From NCBI GenBank assembly GCA_028689195.1, contig JAQTWR010000194.1, forward strand, positions 1 to 5,844: a stretch of DNA of 5,844 nt. Direction: 5' to 3'. This DNA comes from Anaerolineales bacterium (GTDB taxonomy: Bacteria > Chloroflexota > Anaerolineae > Anaerolineales > Villigracilaceae). Below the pieces are notes generated by a model. That model was not told the origin of the DNA, did not search any database, and saw only the letters and a program-made list of their open reading frames with translations. Each line of letters starts with the position of its first letter. The stretch's first letter is position 1. This document shows positions 1-4,727 of this stretch, piece by piece. Made by a program: the position numbers and the translations under genes.

Positions 1-1364
1 AGCGGGAGGAGTTTCTTCTGCAATTCGGGCGTGAGATAGATTAACAGGTTGCGGCAGCCGACAATATCCAATTTGGTAAAGGGCGGATCCATGATAATGT
101 TCTGCGGCGCAAAGATGACCATCTCGCGGATGGGTTTCGTTACCTGATAACTGCCGTCCGCTTTGATGAAGAAGCGTGCCAGCCGCTGCGCGGAAACATC
201 CGCGCTGATGTTGGCGGGGAAGACGCCCGCGCGCGCCCGTTCGATTGCTTGCGCATCCAGATCGGTGGCAAAAATTTGCAGGGCGATATTCTTCGCGGGT
301 TTGATCTTCTCCAGCGCTTCTTTGAAAATGATCGCCAGCGAATACGCCTCCTCGCCAGTGGAGCAGGCGGGAATCCACGCGCGCAGCGTTTGATTCGACT
401 TGCCAGCGGAAATCAACGCAGGCAGGACTTCATCCCCCAATTGTTGCCAAGCCTCGGGGTCGCGGAAAAAATTCGTCACGCCGATCAACAACTCGCGGAA
501 GAGCAATTCCACCTCCTGCGGATTCTCACGCAGGAAGCGCACGTAATTGGCGATCTTATCAATTTGGTGCAGCCCCATGCGCCGCTCGATCCGGCGATAA
601 ATAGTTGTCTTTTTGTATAACGAAAAATCGTGTCCGGTTTGCGCGCGTAATAAGATGACCACTTTTTCCAACGCGCTTTGGGCGGTCTGCGTTTCAATGG
701 CGGGCTGGGTGATCAATGGCGCGTGGCGCAGATAGGCATTGATTTTCTCCGGCAGCAAATCGGCGGGCGCGACGACATCCGCCAGCCCGTCGTCCATGGT
801 ACTGCGCGGCATTCCGTCAAACTTGGCGGAGGATGGCTCTTGCACAAAGACCACGCCCGCTTTTTCCTTGATGGCGCGCGCGCCGAGCATCCCGTCCGAG
901 CCCATGCCCGAAAGGATCACGGCGACGCTATGTTCCTGTTTATCCTCTGCCAGCGAGCGGAAGAAGAAATCAATCGGCAGGCGCAATCCGCGCGGCGCAA
1001 CGGGATCGAGCAAATGCAAAACGCCGTGCAAGATGGACATATCCTTGTTGGGCGGGATCACATACACGTGCGCGGGTTTGACGCGCATCCGATCCTTGAC
1101 CTGCGCCACCGGCATGGACGTGCCGCGCTGGAGCAATTCCACCAACACGCCCTTGTGCGTCGGGTCGAGATGTTGAATGATGACGAATGCCATACCGCTG
1201 TCTTTGGGCACGTGGGCAAGGAAAAGTTCCAACGCCTCCAATCCGCCCGCCGACGCGCCAATGCCCACGATGGGGAAGGTGGATTTTGCGCTTTTAGTTT
1301 TTGTCGCTGTTTTTTGAGGTTTGGCGGTTTTAGGCTTTACGACAGGCTTCTTTTTTGAAGGCAT
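1..1364 (-). CDS. CheB-CheR fusion protein (chemotaxis-type methylesterase/methyltransferase), N-terminal part, runs off left edge
   Basis: Translating the minus strand from the ATG at 1364-1362 gives 454 residues with no stop before the edge. Residues 1-28 form a Lys-rich, low-complexity leader. Residues 31-215 are a CheB methylesterase domain with the expected catalytic triad: S38 in GIGASAGG, H65 in IIQHLDP and D157 in SGMGSDG. A CheR methyltransferase follows: an Arg-rich helical part (SLYKKTTIYRRIERRM, 248-263), NFFRD (298-302), the SAM-binding motif WIPACSTGEEAYS (330-342), FATDLD (365-370) and DIVGCRNLLIY (433-443). In the SAM motif Ala333 stands where classical CheR has Gly. There is no N-terminal receiver domain. 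Family members of this type usually carry PAS and histidine-kinase-like regions after CheR, so the rest is expected to the left. The start is supported by a CGGAG ribosome-binding site 7 bases upstream. It could act in chemotaxis-like or other signalling; no chemoreceptor or cheA is visible here. Confidence 0.93.
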   Translation of the reverse strand, partial: MPSKKKPVVKPKTAKPQKTATKTKSAKSTFPIVGIGASAGGLEALELFLAHVPKDSGMAFVIIQHLDPTHKGVLVELLQRGTSMPVAQVKDRMRVKPAHVYVIPPNKDMSILHGVLHLLDPVAPRGLRLPIDFFFRSLAEDKQEHSVAVILSGMGSDGMLGARAIKEKAGVVFVQEPSSAKFDGMPRSTMDDGLADVVAPADLLPEKINAYLRHAPLITQPAIETQTAQSALEKVVILLRAQTGHDFSLYKKTTIYRRIERRMGLHQIDKIANYVRFLRENPQEVELLFRELLIGVTNFFRDPEAWQQLGDEVLPALISAGKSNQTLRAWIPACSTGEEAYSLAIIFKEALEKIKPAKNIALQIFATDLDAQAIERARAGVFPANISADVSAQRLARFFIKADGSYQVTKPIREMVIFAPQNIIMDPPFTKLDIVGCRNLLIYLTPELQKKLLP

Positions 1365-1371
1365 TTCGAAT

Positions 1372-1376
1372 CTCCG
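1372..1376 (-). promoter_or_regulatory. Ribosome-binding site of the CheB-CheR gene
   Basis: CGGAG on the minus strand, 7 bases before the ATG at 1364. It fixes the start of a gene whose N-terminal leader is low in complexity and otherwise hard to place. Confidence 0.6.
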
Positions 1377-1405
1377 TGATGGCAAGCGTTTTTTTTCGGG
1401 GGCAT

Positions 1406-1434
1406 GAGATTGCTTCGCTCCGCTCGCAATGACA
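1406..1434. repeat. Palindromic interspersed-type repeat (REP-like), single copy in window
   Basis: The 29 bases contain ATTGC and GCAAT as inverted ends around a core TTCGCTCCGCTC. On the minus strand it reads GTCATTGCGAGCGGAGCGAA and onward. From memory, this type of sequence (cATTGCGAGcg...aaGCAATctc) recurs many times in intergenic regions of diverse bacteria, including Chloroflexota drafts. Only one copy is in the window, so its repeated nature is recalled knowledge and not seen here. Confidence 0.5.
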
Positions 1435-1448
1435 TGGTTGACAAAGGC

Positions 1449-1473
1449 AATCGTCGCTTTGCAAGCGACGGTT
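1449..1473. repeat. Perfect hairpin, 11-bp stem and 3-base loop
   Basis: The arms AATCGTCGCTT and AAGCGACGGTT surround the loop TGC. Ten pairs are Watson-Crick and one is T-G on the plus strand; in a minus-strand transcript that pair becomes an A-C mismatch. No T-run follows on either strand, so it is not a canonical intrinsic terminator. It lies about 85-110 bases upstream of the CheB-CheR start and would fall in that gene's leader if the promoter at 1534-1539 is real. Confidence 0.6.
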
Positions 1474-1533
1474 AACTGCGAGTTGTCCATAAATGTGCAG
1501 GCGAAATATTTCCCCAACAAATCGTTACGATTT

Positions 1534-1539
1534 ATTATA
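1534..1539 (-). promoter_or_regulatory. Possible -10 box of a promoter for the CheB-CheR gene
   Basis: The minus strand carries an exact TATAAT here. The best upstream match to a -35 box is CTGACG, 15 bases before it (four of six positions, short spacing), so support is weak. Transcription from here would give a leader of roughly 160 bases containing the hairpin at 1449-1473 and the repeat at 1406-1434. Confidence 0.3.
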
Positions 1540-1577
1540 ACTCTTATCAGCGCGCGTCAGAATTACGCATGTTACGC

Positions 1578-1589
1578 GGTCTGCAGACC
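1578..1589. repeat. 12-bp perfect palindrome GGTCTGCAGACC
   Basis: A fully symmetric 12-base sequence in the non-coding stretch between the two transcription units. Its size and symmetry would suit the binding of a dimeric regulator, but no regulator gene is nearby and no second copy was seen. Function is unknown. Confidence 0.45.
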
Positions 1590-1604
1590 TTCAGCAACAA
1601 ACCG

Positions 1605-1639
1605 TTCAAGCCTCCGCGCAGTTAGCGTAGGGGCTTGAA
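1605..1639. repeat. Stem-loop with 10-base arms
   Basis: TTCAAGCCTC (1605-1614) and GGGGCTTGAA (1630-1639) pair over ten positions with one T-G pair on the plus strand. The 15-base loop holds a further CGC/GCG pairing (1615-1617 with 1625-1627). In the minus-strand orientation it lies about 85-120 bases beyond the stop of the eRF1-like gene and is followed by CGGTTTGTTG, a poor U-tract. It could be a weak terminator or processing signal of the operon transcript. Confidence 0.4.
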
Positions 1640-1675
1640 TAGCGCTTTGATAACGTCTTCCGTATTTTCAATCAA

Positions 1676-1713
1676 CCCGCCCGCGTCTATTTAATTTATC
1701 TTAAAGAGGCGGG
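1676..1713 (-). terminator. Weak terminator candidate after the eRF1-like gene
   Basis: CCCGCC (1676-1681) and GGCGGG (1708-1713) are exact complements separated by a 26-base AT-rich loop. It lies directly after the stop codon at 1724 in the direction of transcription. The loop is long and only TTGATTG follows the stem, so it is not a typical intrinsic terminator. Confidence 0.2.
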
Positions 1714-1723
1714 ATGAGCAAAA

Positions 1724-2113
1724 TCAGGCTGCGAATCGCTCGCGCACTTTCGCCGCGATCTGATTGTCCGTCATATTGTCCATGGTTTCAATATCAACAA
1801 CGCGCTCCTTAAGCCCATCCTTCTCCAGACGTTTCGCAAGTTCATTCTTGGCATCGCCCGGACCAAATATCTGAATCGACTCTGCATCGCGAATATGAGC
1901 GATGATGTCGTCAAAGTAATTACCAAGTTGCGCGTCAAGTTTTTTGCCGCGAATCGCCTCAGTTGTTTGCAGCCCATCCTTCCGCGAACCACCTGCGAAG
2001 CGGATCTGCTTTTCGGCGTCTGATTTTATGCGGGTGATTTGCTCGCCATTGTCTGAAAGCGCCACGACAATCGCTTCGCGATGGTCAATCCATAAACCAA
2101 TTTGTTTTTTCAT
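1724..2113 (-). CDS. Small eRF1-domain-like / 'translational machinery' family protein
   Basis: The predicted product has 129 residues. Recognisable parts are an N-terminal beta-strand with WIDHREA (8-14), a central charged region, and a C-terminal half with IQIFGPGDAKNEL (80-92) and METIDN-like ETMDNMTDNQIAAKVRERF (109-127). This C-terminal pattern matches, from memory, short bacterial proteins annotated as 'translational machinery protein', which resemble the L7Ae-like third domain of eukaryotic/archaeal release factor eRF1 (bacterial eRF1-like group). Such proteins are thought to act on ribosomes or in stress, but the biochemical role is not established. No signal peptide or membrane segment is seen, so it is likely cytoplasmic. 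The start at 2113 is chosen over an upstream one at 2185 because AAGGAG lies 6 bases before it and the longer version would overlap the exoribonuclease gene. It is the last gene of the apparent operon. Confidence 0.75.
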   Translation of the reverse strand: MKKQIGLWIDHREAIVVALSDNGEQITRIKSDAEKQIRFAGGSRKDGLQTTEAIRGKKLDAQLGNYFDDIIAHIRDAESIQIFGPGDAKNELAKRLEKDGLKERVVDIETMDNMTDNQIAAKVRERFAA

Positions 2114-2119
2114 AAGAAT

Positions 2120-2125
2120 CTCCTT
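2120..2125 (-). promoter_or_regulatory. Ribosome-binding site overlapping the stop codon of the upstream exoribonuclease gene
   Basis: AAGGAG on the minus strand, 6 bases before the ATG at 2113. Its first two bases are the last two bases of the TAA stop (2126-2124) of the exoribonuclease gene. Ribosomes ending there would sit on this site, which suggests translational coupling. Confidence 0.7.
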
Positions 2126-3611
2126 ATCCATGTTTGGATGAACTGATTTTTTTGAAATCAATGTATCCCCGTTCAACGTCGACATCCAATAACTGCACGT
2201 GAATCCGGTCGCCTACATCTACACCTTCAAAGCCTTTTACAACTTTGCCTTCGGCGGGGACTTTGAGCAGCCGTACCCATGTGCCTTTCACCGAAGCGCC
2301 TGTCACAATCGCATCGAATTGCTCGCCAATCCGCGCTTCAAGTAAAAGCGCGGCGGCAGATTTTGCAACGTGCCGTTCCACTTTTTTCGCGGCATCTTCT
2401 GCTTCTGTGCAATGAACCGCCAAAGCATCCAAATCATCTTTGCTGTACGGCGCAGGCTTTCCTGCCAATGCCGCTTTCAACAAACGTTGGGTCAGCAGGT
2501 CGGGATAGCGGCGATTGGGCGCGGTGGAGTGGGCGTAGTCTTTAACGGCAAGCCCAAAATGCCCCGGGACGTTTCCATCGGGAAGTTCGGCGACATATTC
2601 GCCAGAGCCCAAAAGTTTGATCACCGCCAAAGACAGATCGGGGAAGCGCAGCGGGTCGGCGGCTTTTTGTTGGATGAGAAATTCTTCCAACGCTTTGGAA
2701 TTTGGAATGGATGGAAGTCCGAATTTATTCTCTGCGGCAATTTCAACGATCCGCTCCCATCTTTTGGGGATGCGTACCACGCGGCGGATCGAAGGGAATT
2801 TATGCGCGGAGAGATAACGCGCGGTCACGCCGTTCGCGGCGATCATAAAATCCGCGATGATTTCCTTCGCGCGATTCTTTTCCTCGACTTCGAGCGCGCG
2901 GATTTGATCGCCATCGAAAACAGGTTTCGCCTCGATGGTTTCCAAACTCAACGCGCCATGCACGTGTCGAAGTTTTTTCATCTTTTGCGCGACTCGATCT
3001 TGTAATTGTATGTTCTCAGCCAAACCCTCCACATCAGCGACCTCTTTGGGCATAGCGCCTTTTCCTTCCAACCAGGCAGCCACGCTGTTATAGGCAAGCT
3101 TCGCATGATTATTTACCCGCGCCCGATAGATGCTGGAATTTTGCAGCGAGCCGTCTGCGCCGATTTCCATTTCAATCACAATGGCAAGGCGATCCTCATT
3201 GAAATTCAACGAGGTGATGTCGGTGGATACTTTTTCCGGGAGCATGGGAAATATTTCCGCAGCCGTATAGACCGAGGTGGTATTATGGCGCGCATGTTCG
3301 TCAATCGCCGACCCATCGTGGACAAACGAGTCTACATCCGCGACGGCGACCAGAATCCTTGTCCTATCTTCCGACATCGCCTCGGCAGCGGTAAGTTGAT
3401 CCAAATCGCGCGAGTCATCGTTATCAATGGAAGCCCAGAGAACCTGCTGATTTACGCGGACTGTGTCGCCATCGAGCGTGATCGCGGGTTTGTGTTGCTC
3501 CAGCTCGGCGAGCGCTTCGTTGGAGAAATCGGGGAGTAAGTCCCGCTCAAGCATAGCCCGATGCGCAATGCTTTTTAAAATTGCGCGATGGTTTTTCTCG
3601 TGTGTATTCAT
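2124..3611 (-). CDS. RNB-domain exoribonuclease (RNase II/R-like), compact form
   Basis: The product has 495 residues and should degrade RNA 3' to 5' in the cytoplasm with divalent metal. The RNB catalytic motif is SIDNDDSRDLDQL (61-73): D63, D69 and D71 match the first three active-site Asp of E. coli RNase II, but Q72 stands at the fourth. The nucleotide-binding signature YAHSTAPNRRYPDLLTQRL is at 359-377. Residues about 427-490 (IGEQFDAIVTGASVKGTWVRL onward) look like an S1-type RNA-binding barrel. Only about 55 residues precede the RNB domain, so the usual pair of N-terminal cold-shock domains is absent. I chose the ATG at 3611 because AAAAGGA lies 7 bases upstream. An in-frame ATG at 3656 would overlap the mgsA stop (TAATG) and add 15 poorly conserved-looking residues. 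The gap to mgsA is 44 bases. It is not named rnb or rnr because the architecture differs from both. Confidence 0.92.
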   Translation of the reverse strand: MNTHEKNHRAILKSIAHRAMLERDLLPDFSNEALAELEQHKPAITLDGDTVRVNQQVLWASIDNDDSRDLDQLTAAEAMSEDRTRILVAVADVDSFVHDGSAIDEHARHNTTSVYTAAEIFPMLPEKVSTDITSLNFNEDRLAIVIEMEIGADGSLQNSSIYRARVNNHAKLAYNSVAAWLEGKGAMPKEVADVEGLAENIQLQDRVAQKMKKLRHVHGALSLETIEAKPVFDGDQIRALEVEEKNRAKEIIADFMIAANGVTARYLSAHKFPSIRRVVRIPKRWERIVEIAAENKFGLPSIPNSKALEEFLIQQKAADPLRFPDLSLAVIKLLGSGEYVAELPDGNVPGHFGLAVKDYAHSTAPNRRYPDLLTQRLLKAALAGKPAPYSKDDLDALAVHCTEAEDAAKKVERHVAKSAAALLLEARIGEQFDAIVTGASVKGTWVRLLKVPAEGKVVKGFEGVDVGDRIHVQLLDVDVERGYIDFKKISSSKHG

Positions 3612-3618
3612 GCTGATA

Positions 3619-3625
3619 TCCTTTT
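3619..3625 (-). promoter_or_regulatory. Ribosome-binding site deciding the exoribonuclease start
   Basis: AAAAGGA on the minus strand, 7 bases before the ATG at 3611. It favours this start over the in-frame ATG at 3656. Confidence 0.6.
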
Positions 3626-3655
3626 CACGTTCACGTGATGCCGGCGAAAAAATCA

Positions 3656-4123
3656 TTAAATATTTTCAAGCGCCATGCGATTCCTGTATCCGTTATATTC
3701 AGGCAGCAGGCGATCATATTCCTCGTCCATCAACGGCGACGAGATCATGAAGTCTGCCGTGGAGCGATTACAGGCAATGGGAATATTCCACACGACCGCC
3801 ATCCGTAAAAGCGCTTTGACGTCCGGGTCGTGGGACATGGATTCAAGCGGATCCCAAAAGAAGATCAGAAAGTCTATATCGCCTTCCACAATCTTGGCTC
3901 CAATTTGCTGGTCGCCGCCGAGCGGTCCGCTCTCCAGCCTATGAATGTGAAACCCGAGTTCCTTTTCCAACAATGCGCCAGTCGTGCCTGTGGCATATAC
4001 GGTGTGATGCGCCAGAAGGACTTTGTTGTATTTTGCCCACTCGACCAGGTCGCGTTTTTTATTGTCGTGCGCTACAAGGGCGATTTTTTTATCGCGTTCG
4101 AGCATGATTTTGTTTTGTTCCAT
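3656..4123 (-). CDS. mgsA: Methylglyoxal synthase
   Basis: The product has 155 residues, the normal length, and converts dihydroxyacetone phosphate to methylglyoxal and phosphate, bypassing lower glycolysis when phosphate is short or sugar phosphates build up. It is cytoplasmic and usually hexameric. The family residues are all visible: H19 and D20 in LVAHD, K23, the phosphate-binding T45/T47/T48 in YATGTTG, S65-G66, catalytic base D71 in [12 protein letters not shown]91 in FFWDPL, and H98 and D101 in [10 protein letters not shown]. These fall at the same numbers as in the E. coli enzyme as I remember it. The start at 4123 has AAGGA 6 bases upstream; the in-frame ATG at 4141 has no such site. 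It follows the cytochrome gene by 35 bases and precedes the exoribonuclease gene, so co-transcription is likely. No glyoxalase gene is present in the window. Confidence 0.97.
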   Translation of the reverse strand: MEQNKIMLERDKKIALVAHDNKKRDLVEWAKYNKVLLAHHTVYATGTTGALLEKELGFHIHRLESGPLGGDQQIGAKIVEGDIDFLIFFWDPLESMSHDPDVKALLRMAVVWNIPIACNRSTADFMISSPLMDEEYDRLLPEYNGYRNRMALENI

Positions 4124-4129
4124 TACAGT

Positions 4130-4134
4130 TCCTT
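4130..4134 (-). promoter_or_regulatory. Ribosome-binding site deciding the mgsA start
   Basis: AAGGA on the minus strand, 6 bases before the ATG at 4123. It supports the 155-residue form over the six-residue-longer form starting at 4141. Confidence 0.6.
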
Positions 4135-4158
4135 CAATCAAGTGATTTATTTTTTTGA

Positions 4159-4707
4159 TTACGGTAATGTCTTGAGATAAACGATCAAGTCAGCGAGATC
4201 GTCGTCGCCGATATTCCAGCGCGGCATATCCATACTCAACTGCGTGCCGTCAGGGTCTTGACCTTTTACAACCGCAAGGCGGAATTTTTCGGCATCGAAT
4301 TCCCCTTGCAAGGCTGACCAGCGAATGTCTTTGGCGGTCATCGTTTGCATCATCCCCATGTTATGCGTGCCGCCTTGTCCGCCGGGACCGTGACATGAGT
4401 CACATGCCAATCGTCCATTTCCCACACCTGCACTTGCGCCAGGTGCAAGTGTCATCCCGCCGTTTGACGATGGTCCGCCCACGTAGGTGATTTCCGTACC
4501 GCGCTCGCTTGTAGCGGTGAAATAGATGCGTTCGCCGTTTGAATTAAAGGAATCTGTTCTGCTGGCAGAACCAGCATTGGGTCCCATTCCCATTCCCGTT
4601 CCCATCCCAATTCCCGCTGGCTGCGCGCGCGATGTACAAGATGCAAGCAGCAGGACAGTAATGACGGCAAATAAGTCTTTAATGACCATTTTTATTTTCT
4701 GATTCAT
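4159..4707 (-). CDS. Single-haem c-type cytochrome, predicted lipoprotein
   Basis: The product has 182 residues. A hydrophobic signal segment (about 8-20) ends in the lipobox LASC, so C24 is the likely lipidated residue and the protein should sit on the outer face of a membrane. A Gly/Met-rich linker ([12 protein letters not shown], 32-43) follows, then a conserved-looking segment [14 protein letters not shown] (57-70). The haem-binding site is CDSCH (102-106), followed by GPGGQGGTH. The sixth haem ligand is probably M161 in MDMPRW (M159 is the alternative). The C-terminal [15 protein letters not shown] (168-182) is the usual last helix of class I cytochrome c domains. It likely carries electrons for a membrane oxidoreductase; the partner is unknown. 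It begins 20 bases after the M50 protease stop and has AAAGGA 8 bases before its ATG. Confidence 0.9.
   Translation of the reverse strand: MNQKIKMVIKDLFAVITVLLLASCTSRAQPAGIGMGTGMGMGPNAGSASRTDSFNSNGERIYFTATSERGTEITYVGGPSSNGGMTLAPGASAGVGNGRLACDSCHGPGGQGGTHNMGMMQTMTAKDIRWSALQGEFDAEKFRLAVVKGQDPDGTQLSMDMPRWNIGDDDLADLIVYLKTLP
4583..4618 (-). repeat. Six degenerate hexamers forming a G-quadruplex motif inside the cytochrome gene
   Basis: On the minus (coding) strand six GGG tracts occur with spacers of 4, 2, 3, 3 and 3 bases (tracts at 4613-4615, 4606-4608, 4601-4603, 4595-4597, 4589-4591 and 4583-4585). This satisfies the standard G3N1-7 pattern with two spare tracts. The same bases encode the Gly-X dipeptide run at residues 32-42. 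The motif lies about 90-125 bases into the message, so an RNA quadruplex would form near the 5' end of the coding region. Confidence 0.65.
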
Positions 4708-4715
4708 ATTCGTTT

Positions 4716-4721
4716 TCCTTT
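4716..4721 (-). promoter_or_regulatory. Ribosome-binding site of the cytochrome gene
   Basis: AAAGGA on the minus strand, 8 bases before the ATG at 4707, within the 20-base gap after the protease gene. Confidence 0.55.
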
Positions 4722-4727
4722 ATGATT

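Larger units (their letters stand above)
1365..1723. other. Non-coding stretch rich in inverted repeats
   Basis: This 359-base gap separates the stop of the eRF1-like gene from the start of the CheB-CheR gene. The open frame on the plus strand at 1429-1638 has no ribosome-binding site and runs across several palindromes, so I do not call it a gene. Present are a palindromic interspersed-type repeat (1406-1434), a hairpin (1449-1473), a small inverted repeat AAATCG-TTA-CGATTT (1519-1533), a perfect 12-bp palindrome (1578-1589), a stem-loop (1605-1639) and a long-loop GC inverted repeat (1676-1713). An eight-T run lies at 1389-1396. The stretch presumably contains the end of the upstream operon's transcript and the promoter of the CheB-CheR gene. 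Confidence 0.7.

Noticed and set aside
249..620. Plus-strand open frame of 123 residues
   Set aside because: Shadow of the CheR domain; composition is that expected from the antisense of a real gene.
678..1358. Long plus-strand open frame of 226 residues
   Set aside because: It lies wholly antisense to the CheB-CheR gene, whose minus-strand translation carries intact catalytic motifs. The plus-strand product has no recognisable features.
1389..1396. Eight-T run as a plus-strand terminator
   Set aside because: No stem precedes it and no plus-strand gene leads into it; it is more simply an A-run in the leader of the CheB-CheR gene.
1438..1443. TTGACA on the plus strand as a -35 box
   Set aside because: No acceptable -10 box lies 16-18 bases downstream; that position falls inside the hairpin at 1449-1473.
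1429..1638. Possible small gene in the non-coding stretch, plus strand
   Set aside because: No ribosome-binding site, unremarkable protein sequence, and the frame crosses three palindromic elements.
1595..1640. tRNA-like T-arm (GTTCAAGCC)
   Set aside because: No acceptor stem, D-arm or anticodon arm can be laid out around it.
2114..2185. Longer start for the eRF1-like gene at 2185
   Set aside because: It would overlap the exoribonuclease 3' end by about 60 bases and lacks a ribosome-binding site, while the ATG at 2113 has AAGGAG at ideal spacing.
2370..3539. Two consecutive plus-strand open frames (211 and 177 residues)
   Set aside because: Both are antisense to the RNB exoribonuclease, whose motifs are clear on the minus strand.
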